Of a stretch of DNA of 64,000 nt, positions 8,719-17,994 are shown one piece after another (position 1 is the stretch's first letter; every line of letters starts with the position of its first letter). Source of the DNA: Candidatus Hydrogenedentota bacterium (GTDB lineage: Bacteria > Hydrogenedentota > Hydrogenedentia > Hydrogenedentales > Hydrogenedentaceae); assembly GCA_026415215.1 (NCBI GenBank), contig JAOAHN010000072.1, forward strand, positions 1 to 64,000, in the 5' to 3' direction. The notes beneath the pieces were generated by a model, which was given only the letters and a program-made list of their open reading frames with translations, was not told the DNA's origin and made no database searches. The position numbers and the translations under genes were made by a program.

Positions 8719-10555
8719 TAGTGGTGCACTGTTCCGTAAAGTTAAACTTCTTCACAATATACTTTTTTTGGGGTATGCTTTATTCTCATTAAGTACTAAT
8801 TTTAATTCGTGGGGCGCCTCCGAGTTTCCGTCTTCTTGTTTTGGTAACATTTACAAGTGGAAGTCCTCCTCTAATGATTTGGTTATAACACCTTGTTTAG
8901 ATTCGCAGGGGAAAACCTATTTCAAGATTAAACCCAAAGATGAATACTTAAATAAATGGAATCTCTTTTTTCTTCAAATTCCCCTGTCTCCGAATGAAAT
9001 TAAAGTGCTCAAATTGAGTATTCAAGTTAAGGCATATATGAGAATTTTAAAAATTAAAGATTCTATTGGTGCTGGTGTCTCTATTCATTTCCTAAATGCT
9101 CAAAATGAGAGAATTGAAACTATCGAAGAAAGACTTACGGAGCCAACAGAATTTTTCGTTCCTATTACCCTCTATTCCCAAATAACTCCAAATACTTCTA
9201 CTTTGAGAATAGCTATATTTCTTCACCAAAGTGTCGAAGTAGAGGTATACGAACCACAAGTCTCTATCTTTCAAACTGAAGACAAAAATAGAGAAGTTTT
9301 AATAGAAGAACTTCCAAATAGAAAATACAAACTCATTGGTTTTGGAGTAGAAGACGATGGAAGATTTTATGATTCTCAAAATAGACAGTTAGGAGTAGAC
9401 AAAAAAGGAGAATTATTGCGGGTAAATAGGCTAAATCATTTAACCCCTCATTGGGTTAGAACATTTGTCTGGTTTAAGGAATGGTCTCCCAATGAGGATG
9501 GAGAAACTTTTACATGGAATAGCGACGGTATATTAAGCTTATGCAAAACTCTTGAATATTACCAGAGCAACAAAATTCCAGTGAATCTTACCTGTGTTAC
9601 ATGGGGTATGGAAAATCCTTGGGACAACCCAGAGGTTAGAATCAAAGAAATCATTGCCTTGCTCAAATATCTTAAAAAGGAAAAAAGGTTTACCTGTATA
9701 AAATATTTTACTCTGACGAATGAACCCAACTATTTCTTTAATTCCAATAATAGATTTGAGAAATTTGTTGATTACCACTGTAAGCTTAGCATGGAGTTCA
9801 AGAAGAATAAATTAGATATAGAGTTAATAGGAAGTGATGACGCAATGGGAACCGATTGGTTCTGTAAGTGTCTATCAAGAAAGTCTTATCGCTCCTGTGT
9901 TGAACTATGGGCTTCTCACTTTTATTGGAATTACACTGTTGTTCCATACGCTAATCATCTATTTGAAGAAAGGATTAACCTTTTAAGGAAGCACTATAGG
10001 AATAGCCAACCATCATTCATTGTTACCGAATTCGGAATTACCGACTCGAGATTCCGGCCTCCATTTAATAATCCACTTATGCAAGAATTTGATGGTGCCC
10101 TATATACTGTATCAACCATAATAGATGGATTAAATGCCGGGGTAACCGGATTTAATATCTGGTGTCTTCAGGAAGTCGCTTATCCTGGAGGGAAGGACGC
10201 TATTATGCGCATAGGTCTTTGGGGATATGCTGATAAAAATTGGCAGATATTCCCCGTTTACCATGCCCTGGCTATGTTTACAAGAAACACAAAGCCTGGA
10301 GATATGATAAATCCCCTTCATTCTTCTTCTCCAGAGTTGTTTAAATCTGTAAAGATTGGGGCAAATACCTTTTTCGCTAATATTGGAACCAAAGAGTTAA
10401 TCCTAATACTTTCGAAATCTCGAGAGTATAAATTAGTATGGGTCTACGAAAGCTATCCTAATAATCTATATAAGTTAAAGAAGAAAAAAGTTGAGATTTC
10501 TAACGAAAAATCAATCCTTGTTCCTCCCCGAAGCTTCGGATATCTATCAGAGTGA
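8693..10555 (+). CDS. Secreted clan GH-A-like glycoside hydrolase (GH5/GH39-like)
   Basis: LTNEPNYF acid/base motif and IVTEFGI nucleophile motif; TTG start at 8693 with AGAGG upstream gives a signal-peptide-like N-terminus (ORF track: ATG 8669). Confidence 0.6.
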   Translation: MKKTRIINNSGALFRKVKLLHNILFLGYALFSLSTNFNSWGASEFPSSCFGNIYKWKSSSNDLVITPCLDSQGKTYFKIKPKDEYLNKWNLFFLQIPLSPNEIKVLKLSIQVKAYMRILKIKDSIGAGVSIHFLNAQNERIETIEERLTEPTEFFVPITLYSQITPNTSTLRIAIFLHQSVEVEVYEPQVSIFQTEDKNREVLIEELPNRKYKLIGFGVEDDGRFYDSQNRQLGVDKKGELLRVNRLNHLTPHWVRTFVWFKEWSPNEDGETFTWNSDGILSLCKTLEYYQSNKIPVNLTCVTWGMENPWDNPEVRIKEIIALLKYLKKEKRFTCIKYFTLTNEPNYFFNSNNRFEKFVDYHCKLSMEFKKNKLDIELIGSDDAMGTDWFCKCLSRKSYRSCVELWASHFYWNYTVVPYANHLFEERINLLRKHYRNSQPSFIVTEFGITDSRFRPPFNNPLMQEFDGALYTVSTIIDGLNAGVTGFNIWCLQEVAYPGGKDAIMRIGLWGYADKNWQIFPVYHALAMFTRNTKPGDMINPLHSSSPELFKSVKIGANTFFANIGTKELILILSKSREYKLVWVYESYPNNLYKLKKKKVEISNEKSILVPPRSFGYLSE

Positions 10556-10567
10556 AAATAGTAGTTT

Positions 10568-11644
10568 TTAGTCCAAAACTATGAGATTTTTCTCAAAATT
10601 GGTTAAGATTTCACAACCCTCTTCTGTTATCACAACTGTATCTTCGATTCTTACTCCGCCCTTGCCAGGTAAGTAAATTCCCGGTTCTATAGTAACCACT
10701 ACTCCTGATTTTAAATTAGAATTGCTATCTTTGTTCAGGCGGGGAAGTTCGTGTATTTCTAATCCTACTCCGTGCCCTAATCCATGTCCAAAAAACATCC
10801 CAAAACCTCTTTTTGCTATACACCTTCGTGCTTCGTAGTCTATTTCTTTACACGAAACATCATCCTTTAGAAATTTTAATGCATTTGATTGTGCCTCCTT
10901 GGTAATTTGATATATATTTTCAAACCATACTCCGGGAATTGCTCCAAAAACGAATGTTCGTGTTATATCAGAGTGGTAACCTTTGTAAACACATCCACAA
11001 TCAATCAATATTACATCTCCGGGTTTTAACTTATTGTCAGAAGGCTTGCCATGGGGAAGGGAAGACTTTGCTCCAAAAAGAACAATAGTATCGAATCCTA
11101 TCGCCTCCGCACCGTTTAATTTAAATTGATATTCTATATATCCTGCAATTTCTCTTTCCGAAATACCTTCTCTCACTATTCCTAAGGCTTTCTCAAGGCT
11201 TGTGTAAGTAATCTCACAAGCTTTTTTAATGAGAGAAATCTCATTATTATCTTTTATCATTCTCATAGATGAGATATCATCATCTACTCTATAAATTTCA
11301 AAATCTTCACTTTTGAGTCTTTCATAAAACCTAAGATTAGTTTTCTCTGAAATAATGGCAAGTTTTTTTAACCTGGAGTCCTTTAAAAATGCTATAACTT
11401 CCTCCTCTAAGTTTTTACTTACGATACGAATTGAAAAATTTCTAACCTCTGTATATACCTGTTCTTCGTAGCGGAAATCGGTAAATATCAAATTTCCAAA
11501 AGTCCCTATCACTAAACAAGAAGTGGAGCCAGTAAAGCCAGAAAAATATCTATTTTCTACGGCCGAAAAATTGACAAAAGCATCACACTTATTTTTCTGT
11601 AATATCTCTCTTAGTTTACTTAACCTACCATCAATAGAATTCAT
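10568..11644 (-). CDS. M24 family Xaa-Pro aminopeptidase/dipeptidase
   Basis: DCGCVYKGYHSDITRTF, GHGLGHGVGLEIHELP, VVTIEPGIYLPGKGGVRIEDTV. Confidence 0.93.
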   Translation of the reverse strand: MNSIDGRLSKLREILQKNKCDAFVNFSAVENRYFSGFTGSTSCLVIGTFGNLIFTDFRYEEQVYTEVRNFSIRIVSKNLEEEVIAFLKDSRLKKLAIISEKTNLRFYERLKSEDFEIYRVDDDISSMRMIKDNNEISLIKKACEITYTSLEKALGIVREGISEREIAGYIEYQFKLNGAEAIGFDTIVLFGAKSSLPHGKPSDNKLKPGDVILIDCGCVYKGYHSDITRTFVFGAIPGVWFENIYQITKEAQSNALKFLKDDVSCKEIDYEARRCIAKRGFGMFFGHGLGHGVGLEIHELPRLNKDSNSNLKSGVVVTIEPGIYLPGKGGVRIEDTVVITEEGCEILTNFEKNLIVLD

Positions 11645-11654
11645 AACTACCCCT

Positions 11655-14546
11655 TCAAATACCCAATTTCTGTCTTTTTCTTATCAAATCTTCTACATAT
11701 TTGCTACAATTTACCTCTTTCTCTTCTAATTCTGCGACTATATTTTTTTCATTCATTTCGCTGAAGGCTTTTTTTGCATCTTTTAAATGTTCTATGTATT
11801 CATACCAGTAATAAGGCACATTCTTCCAATATTGGGCAGACATCTCTAAGTATTTTAGAGCCTCAAGAAGGTATTCTTTTTTCTTTTCATTACTTGGACA
11901 ATCATCCTTTACTCCTGTATACCACAGTGCCTTCCCATAGTTATAGTATGAATCACCGTGATAGGGATTTCTTCTAAGCGATTCTCTACTCCAGAGTAAC
12001 ATCTTTTCCCTTGCTTCGTTTGTTAGATCCGGCTCATGAGCGTAAGACAAATGGATGTAGATAGACTTGTAATACTCTCCCAAGTAATTTGGCATATCAT
12101 CTTGTAGAGGAAATATTTTATCTATTCTTTCCAAAATTTCCCCATATTTGAAAAATCTCCGCTTCATAACTTGAATGAAATACCAAGGCTTTTTTACAAG
12201 CAAAATGCAATCTTCTGGGACAGGCTCACCCTCAGGTAATAAAATAGCTTTATTACTTCCATCCTTTTTAGGTACATATAAATCCCCGAAATCTTTTAAT
12301 CTATTCAAATCTACAAAAAAATACCTAAGAATCGTTCCGGAAATCTTGGGTTCTTTAGTTGTTTTACCAAGAGCAAAGTCTAATACCTCTGAAAAAACAA
12401 AATTTATAGTTTTTATTACTAATTGTAATTCATGGTCTTTTCCAACATTTATAAAAGCCATTTTACTACGCACTAAGTCTCTAAAATATGGTGGAAAAAC
12501 TCCTATTGCAAAGAATATTAAAATTAATAGAAAAGTAGGTGTAATGTACTTGGATGTTATCCACAGAGATTCTTTCCTGTGTTCGGAGTTTGTTTTAATA
12601 ATATCTTCAAATTTTTCCTCTTCGCTTAAGAAAATACCTAACAGGACGACAAAATAAGTTACTAACGATGGATGAGAAAAATGTATATCCAGTCCAGCAT
12701 GAATTAGGAAAGCCAAAATCCCAATCCCTATGTAGAGTTTTTCAAAATTAATTTCATTTTTATTTGTAAACGCCTTTAATATTTTCATCAACACCAATAG
12801 AATGAAAACGATAAATAATCCTCCGCCTAATATACCCGTTTCGCATAACATCTGCAAATAACCATTATGACACTCCTTTACATCTCCTGCTCCCAGATAC
12901 TGATATTTGGGATATGCTAATCCGTAATTTCCAAGTCCTACTCCAGTTAAAAAGTTGTAGAAAAACATTGATAAGCCAACTTTCCAATAACTCCATCTTA
13001 ATCTAAATGAAGACGGATCTCTTAGGTGGTTCCAGGTTACCTCCAATCCCTCTTCCAAAATCTGAGTGGATGGCATGGTATCTGATAAGTTAGCGGTTTT
13101 ATTATCTCTCCTAATTTGTTCTTCAAAGTTGGACTGGGCTTTTGCTGTGCCAAATAAAATTAAGAGTATGGCTATGAAGCAAAGGGGAAAAAGTAACACT
13201 ATTTTTGGAGCTATACTAAAGTTATATTTTTTTATGGTAGTGATAATTCTCACTACAATAAATGCCATTACCGAAAGCATAATTGATAGCCAAGCACCCC
13301 TCGAGTAAGTCAACCATAAGGAAGAAGCTCCAAAGAAAAAACACATTCCTAAAATGGTAATTCTGATAAAAGATTTGCCTAAGTCATAGCCTTTTGTTAT
13401 AGAAATCCATGCAAAAACACCTGCAGGTAAAATAGCCAATAATATGCTAATTGCACCTGCAAGGATAAAGTCGATATCGCTTTTTATTTCCAGTGCATAT
13501 GTTAGCGGGAACAGTTGAGTAATGAATAAAATCATAACTGCGGTTAACCACAAACCACCAGCTAAAAATATAACTTTTTTTTCCTTGCTTTTTTCCAAAG
13601 GAATTTTTTTATACTTGAAGGTCTCAAAGAAGTACTTAAGTTCACCTACGAGTTTTGAAAGGCACAGTGGGAGTATCAAAATGATAAACCCAGCGAGAGC
13701 ATTTGGAAAAAGCATGGTTCCAAATGCCCTATTCATATTGAACCTGTATATAAGTTCCCTTGAGAGTTCAACTGTCCCAAAAAACTTAATACGAAGTGAG
13801 GGGTCTAACATTAAACTCTTTCTCAAGAACGGAAGTACATAATGGTAATGTAGAAAAGCGTACCAGGTTTGAAGTCCTAAAGTAATTAGAAGAGCCCAAA
13901 CGAGAGTCTTTGATGACCAATTATTTTTAGCAATATTGTAGATGACTATAAGCAGTACAGTATATGAAATCCATAGCATTGCCGTCCTATAACTTCTTCC
14001 CACTTGATAAGAAAAAGGTAAGAGTAGCACTGATACAACCACAAAAATAGCAATCACAATTAAAATAGGATTATATTTTAGAGACTCTCTTCTTATATAT
14101 GTATTAGTTACAAAAAAACATCCTACAATTGTAGCTCCCCACATAAAATATGCATTATCAGTTGGATAGGTGTAACCATCTAACCAACATCTCAGTAGAC
14201 AGAGTAAAGAAATGCTGATACAAGGATGGATGAGAGATAAACCTGTAATAAGCCATAGTCCTAACACTACTACCCCTATATCCAGGCTTCCAGGAGAGTA
14301 TCTAATGTTAATATAATCGTAAAAGTAAGAGAGAATGAAGGGCTTTATCTGCTCTAAAATACCTAATTGCATTAGAATCAAAATAAAAAGTGCGCCTCCA
14401 AAAACTATAGCGATTTTCAGTAAGGTTTTTTTGAGTATCTTCTCTCCGAATAAGGGAAATGGTATTTCTGAGGTTTGTATCTCGGTTATTAATTTTGAGT
14501 GATCATCATCTGATTTTCTATTTTTTTTATTACTCCTGCGCGCCAT
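11655..14546 (-). CDS. O-antigen ligase/polymerase-like membrane protein with C-terminal TPR-like region
   Basis: About 12 hydrophobic segments; TGVGLGNYGLAYPKYQ...ECHNGYLQMLCETGILGG (Wzy/WaaL signature); C-terminal repeat-like helices. Confidence 0.82.
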   Translation of the reverse strand: MARRSNKKNRKSDDDHSKLITEIQTSEIPFPLFGEKILKKTLLKIAIVFGGALFILILMQLGILEQIKPFILSYFYDYINIRYSPGSLDIGVVVLGLWLITGLSLIHPCISISLLCLLRCWLDGYTYPTDNAYFMWGATIVGCFFVTNTYIRRESLKYNPILIVIAIFVVVSVLLLPFSYQVGRSYRTAMLWISYTVLLIVIYNIAKNNWSSKTLVWALLITLGLQTWYAFLHYHYVLPFLRKSLMLDPSLRIKFFGTVELSRELIYRFNMNRAFGTMLFPNALAGFIILILPLCLSKLVGELKYFFETFKYKKIPLEKSKEKKVIFLAGGLWLTAVMILFITQLFPLTYALEIKSDIDFILAGAISILLAILPAGVFAWISITKGYDLGKSFIRITILGMCFFFGASSLWLTYSRGAWLSIMLSVMAFIVVRIITTIKKYNFSIAPKIVLLFPLCFIAILLILFGTAKAQSNFEEQIRRDNKTANLSDTMPSTQILEEGLEVTWNHLRDPSSFRLRWSYWKVGLSMFFYNFLTGVGLGNYGLAYPKYQYLGAGDVKECHNGYLQMLCETGILGGGLFIVFILLVLMKILKAFTNKNEINFEKLYIGIGILAFLIHAGLDIHFSHPSLVTYFVVLLGIFLSEEEKFEDIIKTNSEHRKESLWITSKYITPTFLLILIFFAIGVFPPYFRDLVRSKMAFINVGKDHELQLVIKTINFVFSEVLDFALGKTTKEPKISGTILRYFFVDLNRLKDFGDLYVPKKDGSNKAILLPEGEPVPEDCILLVKKPWYFIQVMKRRFFKYGEILERIDKIFPLQDDMPNYLGEYYKSIYIHLSYAHEPDLTNEAREKMLLWSRESLRRNPYHGDSYYNYGKALWYTGVKDDCPSNEKKKEYLLEALKYLEMSAQYWKNVPYYWYEYIEHLKDAKKAFSEMNEKNIVAELEEKEVNCSKYVEDLIRKRQKLGI

Positions 14547-15669
14547 TTTTCCCTCTGTTAGCGTTCGTCATATTACCATTTTGAAGTACTCCCTTAGGAG
14601 CATTCATAAGTAGAACTATTAAAATGTAAATACCTAAAACTTGAATGAGTACAAGACCGCTTTGATAGAAATTTAACATAGGTAAAAACCAAGCACTGAT
14701 ACCAACTATTATCCCTACTAACCATATAAATTCAACTGCTTGCTTGGGTGTCATTCCCAAGTCTACGAGTCTGTGTGAGAAATGTCTCTTGTCTCCAACG
14801 AATATGGAGTGTCCACTTCTCCATCTAAGGTAAATAACACTAAAGGTATCAAATAGTGGAACACTTAGTATAACTACTGGCGCGAGTATAGCCACTCTTG
14901 AGGGTGTGCCTTCTAAGTGGTATGTTCCAATCACAGATATTGTTGAAAGAAAATATCCGCAGAACAGACTTCCCGCATCTCCCATAAATACTCTTGCTGG
15001 ATTTATATTATGGAACAAAAAACCACCCACCGCACCTGCAAAGACCATTAGTAAAAATCTAATAAAAAACTCATCATAGGGCTGAACACAAAAGAAAAAT
15101 GACATAGCACAGATAAAGGAAATGCCTCCACAAAGTCCATCCATGTTATCAAGTAGATTGAGTGAGTTTGTAATTAGGACTATCCATCCCACCGTGATGA
15201 TGTAAGAAATAATCCAATGAGAGAGAAAGAACATTTCTATCTTAATCCCGCAAAATACCACAAGTGAGGCGGATAAAATCTGCCCCAATAGTTTAGTCCA
15301 TGCGCCAAGGGTGAAGATATCATCTATGAGCCCAAGAAGAAAGATTATTCCACCACCAATAGAAACCCCTATAATCTTCTTAAAAGACCCCTGACCAAGA
15401 AAATCAACTGGGGAAGTCCCTCCTATCATTTCTCTGATAGTAGGAGAAATTTGGTATAGGAAAAAGAATAAAAGTATCAGAGCGTTGAAAGTAAGATATA
15501 TTCCCGCACCTCCAAGTAAGGGGGTAGGAGTTTTGTGAGACTTTCTTCCTTGAGGAACATCTAAAATATTGAACTTTAGAGCCAAGACTCTAAAGCCTTC
15601 CGTTAGGACTAAACTTAAGATAAATGAATTAAGCAAAGCAAAACCATATATAATGTATAGTGAATTCAT
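14530..15669 (-). CDS. Polyprenyl-phosphate GlcNAc-1-phosphate transferase (WecA/TagO-like, MraY family)
   Basis: DVPQGRKSHKTPTPLLGG, NSLNLLDNMDGLCGG, VFMGDAGSLFCGY, HFSHRLVDLG. Confidence 0.92.
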   Translation of the reverse strand: MNSLYIIYGFALLNSFILSLVLTEGFRVLALKFNILDVPQGRKSHKTPTPLLGGAGIYLTFNALILLFFFLYQISPTIREMIGGTSPVDFLGQGSFKKIIGVSIGGGIIFLLGLIDDIFTLGAWTKLLGQILSASLVVFCGIKIEMFFLSHWIISYIITVGWIVLITNSLNLLDNMDGLCGGISFICAMSFFFCVQPYDEFFIRFLLMVFAGAVGGFLFHNINPARVFMGDAGSLFCGYFLSTISVIGTYHLEGTPSRVAILAPVVILSVPLFDTFSVIYLRWRSGHSIFVGDKRHFSHRLVDLGMTPKQAVEFIWLVGIIVGISAWFLPMLNFYQSGLVLIQVLGIYILIVLLMNAPKGVLQNGNMTNANRGKNGAQE

Positions 15670-16802
15670 TGGTTCAAAGCCATCTTATATATTTCCATCT
15701 CAAATTTGGAAGTCTTTTTTATATCAAACTCCCTTTGAACTCTCTCCTTAGCAATCTTACCCATTTCTTCCCTTATATCAGGATTTTTAATCAAAAAGTC
15801 TATGGCCTGAGCTAATTCCTTTGGGTTACCTGGTGTCACATTAATTCCTGTTATTCCATCTAAGTTTGCCCACTCTACGCCTGTGCCTAATTTAGTTGCT
15901 ACTACTGGTTTCCCACAAGCATGTGCTTCTATTATAGAAATTCCAAACGCTTCGCTTCTCGCTATGGACGGGAAGACAAATAAAGCACATCCATAAAGAT
16001 AATATTTTAACTCATCATCTGGAAGAGAACCTACAAAAACTACATTTTTCAAACCTTCTTTTCTTTTCATATTTTCCAGTTTTTTTCTCTCGGGTCCATC
16101 ACCTCCAATTACTATAGGGATATCGATTTCCTTTGCACTTTCCAATAATATGTGAAGCCCCTTGTAATACCTATGGACACCACAAAAGAAGACAAATTCA
16201 TCACTGTATTTATTTTTAACTTCTTTCACCTTCTGCTCATCCACCGCGGAAAAAAAGTCCACTTCGATTCCCAAAGGAACAACACGACATTTACTCTGAA
16301 ATTCTCCAAGTAAATGAGAAGTTTGCTGATAAATTATACTTGTGGGTATTATAAACTTTGCTTCTCTCAATACTCGCTTAAAAAATGGCTTGTAAAGCAT
16401 CATAGGTATTCTTTGTCTCACTACATCACTGTGGTATCTAATAACATAAGGCACTTTCGATCTGTTTATCCAAACTGCAATTTCACCTATGGGATTAGGA
16501 GTATGAACCACAAAAATATCTGGTCGAAGTGTTTTGGAATAATACAAAAGCTGAGGAGAAATTGGTGCACTTAGGACTCTCATTACCTCCCCAGAGTATA
16601 TTACACGAATACCATCTATTTCTATTACTTTGGGACTCCATTTTTTACCACACACTAACACAGTAATTTCCGCCATCTCTTTTTGATACTTTGAAATTAG
16701 TGATAAATATTTCTCTATTCCCCCAACCACAGGTGGATAGAAATCTTTATATACATGACAAATGTGCATATCTCGGCACTTTTCAATTACTTCTATTACC
16801 AA
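15666..16802 (-). CDS. Glycosyltransferase family 4 (GT-B)
   Basis: YPPVVGGIEKYL, GGDGPERKKLE, FPSIARSEAFGISIIEAHACGKPVVATKLGTGVEW; true start may be internal MHICHVYKDF. Confidence 0.92.
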   Translation of the reverse strand: MVIEVIEKCRDMHICHVYKDFYPPVVGGIEKYLSLISKYQKEMAEITVLVCGKKWSPKVIEIDGIRVIYSGEVMRVLSAPISPQLLYYSKTLRPDIFVVHTPNPIGEIAVWINRSKVPYVIRYHSDVVRQRIPMMLYKPFFKRVLREAKFIIPTSIIYQQTSHLLGEFQSKCRVVPLGIEVDFFSAVDEQKVKEVKNKYSDEFVFFCGVHRYYKGLHILLESAKEIDIPIVIGGDGPERKKLENMKRKEGLKNVVFVGSLPDDELKYYLYGCALFVFPSIARSEAFGISIIEAHACGKPVVATKLGTGVEWANLDGITGINVTPGNPKELAQAIDFLIKNPDIREEMGKIAKERVQREFDIKKTSKFEMEIYKMALNQ

Positions 16803-17922
16803 AAAATGGATTGGGATAAAATCTATATCTTTTTAGCTCTCCAGAAAGATATAACTTTACTGATGGTTGAAAAACCTGGTATAACTGACTACAATTGGCA
16901 CATACTTCATTGAGTCTTCCTGAAATGTGTTGCCATCTTAAGTTTCTGTATCTTTTTGAAAGCCAAATATCTATGAAAGAATCTCTGTAGATGTTTCCCA
17001 TATGAAGATGTTTGTAACCAAGAGCATAACAACAAGGCATAAAATCTCCGTTTGCAAGTATTGTTGGTCTTTCCCATAAATCGAGGCAAGTTAATATACC
17101 CTCGAGAGGAGGTAGTGTTTTATCCAACCACTCAAAATCATGAGGGGGAACTATCTCAAATTCTTGTGATGAGAAAGAACGCATTATCGAAAGAATTTCT
17201 TTTTTCTCCTCCAAACTTAGTTTCGTAACACACTCATCAATAAGTCTTCTTCCATCTGGTGTTTTTTTTTGCTCTGGAATACCTTCAGTAATTAAATGTT
17301 GATAACATAACATCTCAGCACCGTGCTCTTTCAGAACCTTTGCCATATCAGGTATTTCTTCAATGGTGCTTCTAAAGAGTATGGCATGAACAGCAATAAT
17401 AGGGTACTTAGAGTTTTTCTCCCTTTTCACTTCTGCAAGCATTTTCATATTATTTAATACTCTCTCAAGGTCATAAGCCTTTCCTCCACGTCTTATCCAT
17501 TTGTATGTATTCGAACTAACAGTATCTAAAGATACTGCTATCTTGTTATGCTGGATTTCTACCAATTCTTCAGCTAAGTCACGGGTCAAAATGGTTAAAT
17601 TAGTATTGAAATATGTTTCTAAGTTTCTTTTTTTACAATGTCCTATTGCTTCTATTAAATTTCTATAGAGAAGTGGTTCTCCGAGCCCTTGAATATGAAC
17701 CCCCCTAAGAAATCCGTATTTATAAATCTCATCTACTATTTCCTTAAATCTTGTTATTTCAAGATCATGGTATTCTGTCATTTTCTCACAGCCATGAGGA
17801 CACATTATACACTTAAGATTACACCTATTCGTCGGCTCTATTTGTAAAACCGTAGGATAAATTGTAGGATTAAATAAAGCCTTAATGATAGACCTCATTC
17901 TTGCAGGTAAAAGGTACCACAT
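16783..17922 (-). CDS. Radical SAM/SPASM domain protein
   Basis: NRCNLKCIMCPHG (CxxxCxxC) and C-terminal Cys cluster CCYALG...CANC. Confidence 0.88.
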   Translation of the reverse strand: MWYLLPARMRSIIKALFNPTIYPTVLQIEPTNRCNLKCIMCPHGCEKMTEYHDLEITRFKEIVDEIYKYGFLRGVHIQGLGEPLLYRNLIEAIGHCKKRNLETYFNTNLTILTRDLAEELVEIQHNKIAVSLDTVSSNTYKWIRRGGKAYDLERVLNNMKMLAEVKREKNSKYPIIAVHAILFRSTIEEIPDMAKVLKEHGAEMLCYQHLITEGIPEQKKTPDGRRLIDECVTKLSLEEKKEILSIMRSFSSQEFEIVPPHDFEWLDKTLPPLEGILTCLDLWERPTILANGDFMPCCYALGYKHLHMGNIYRDSFIDIWLSKRYRNLRWQHISGRLNEVCANCSQLYQVFQPSVKLYLSGELKRYRFYPNPFFGNRSN

Positions 17923-17994
17923 TTATATGCCTTTTTTGAGATTAATACAGAACAATTACATATAATATCAAAAAACTATTGAAATCTTTGGAGT

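Noticed and set aside
10562-10581. Hairpin TAGTTTT-TAGTCC-AAAACTA between convergent genes as a bidirectional terminator
   Set aside because: AT-rich weak stem, overlaps the pepP-like coding end, and no clear T-tract on either strand.
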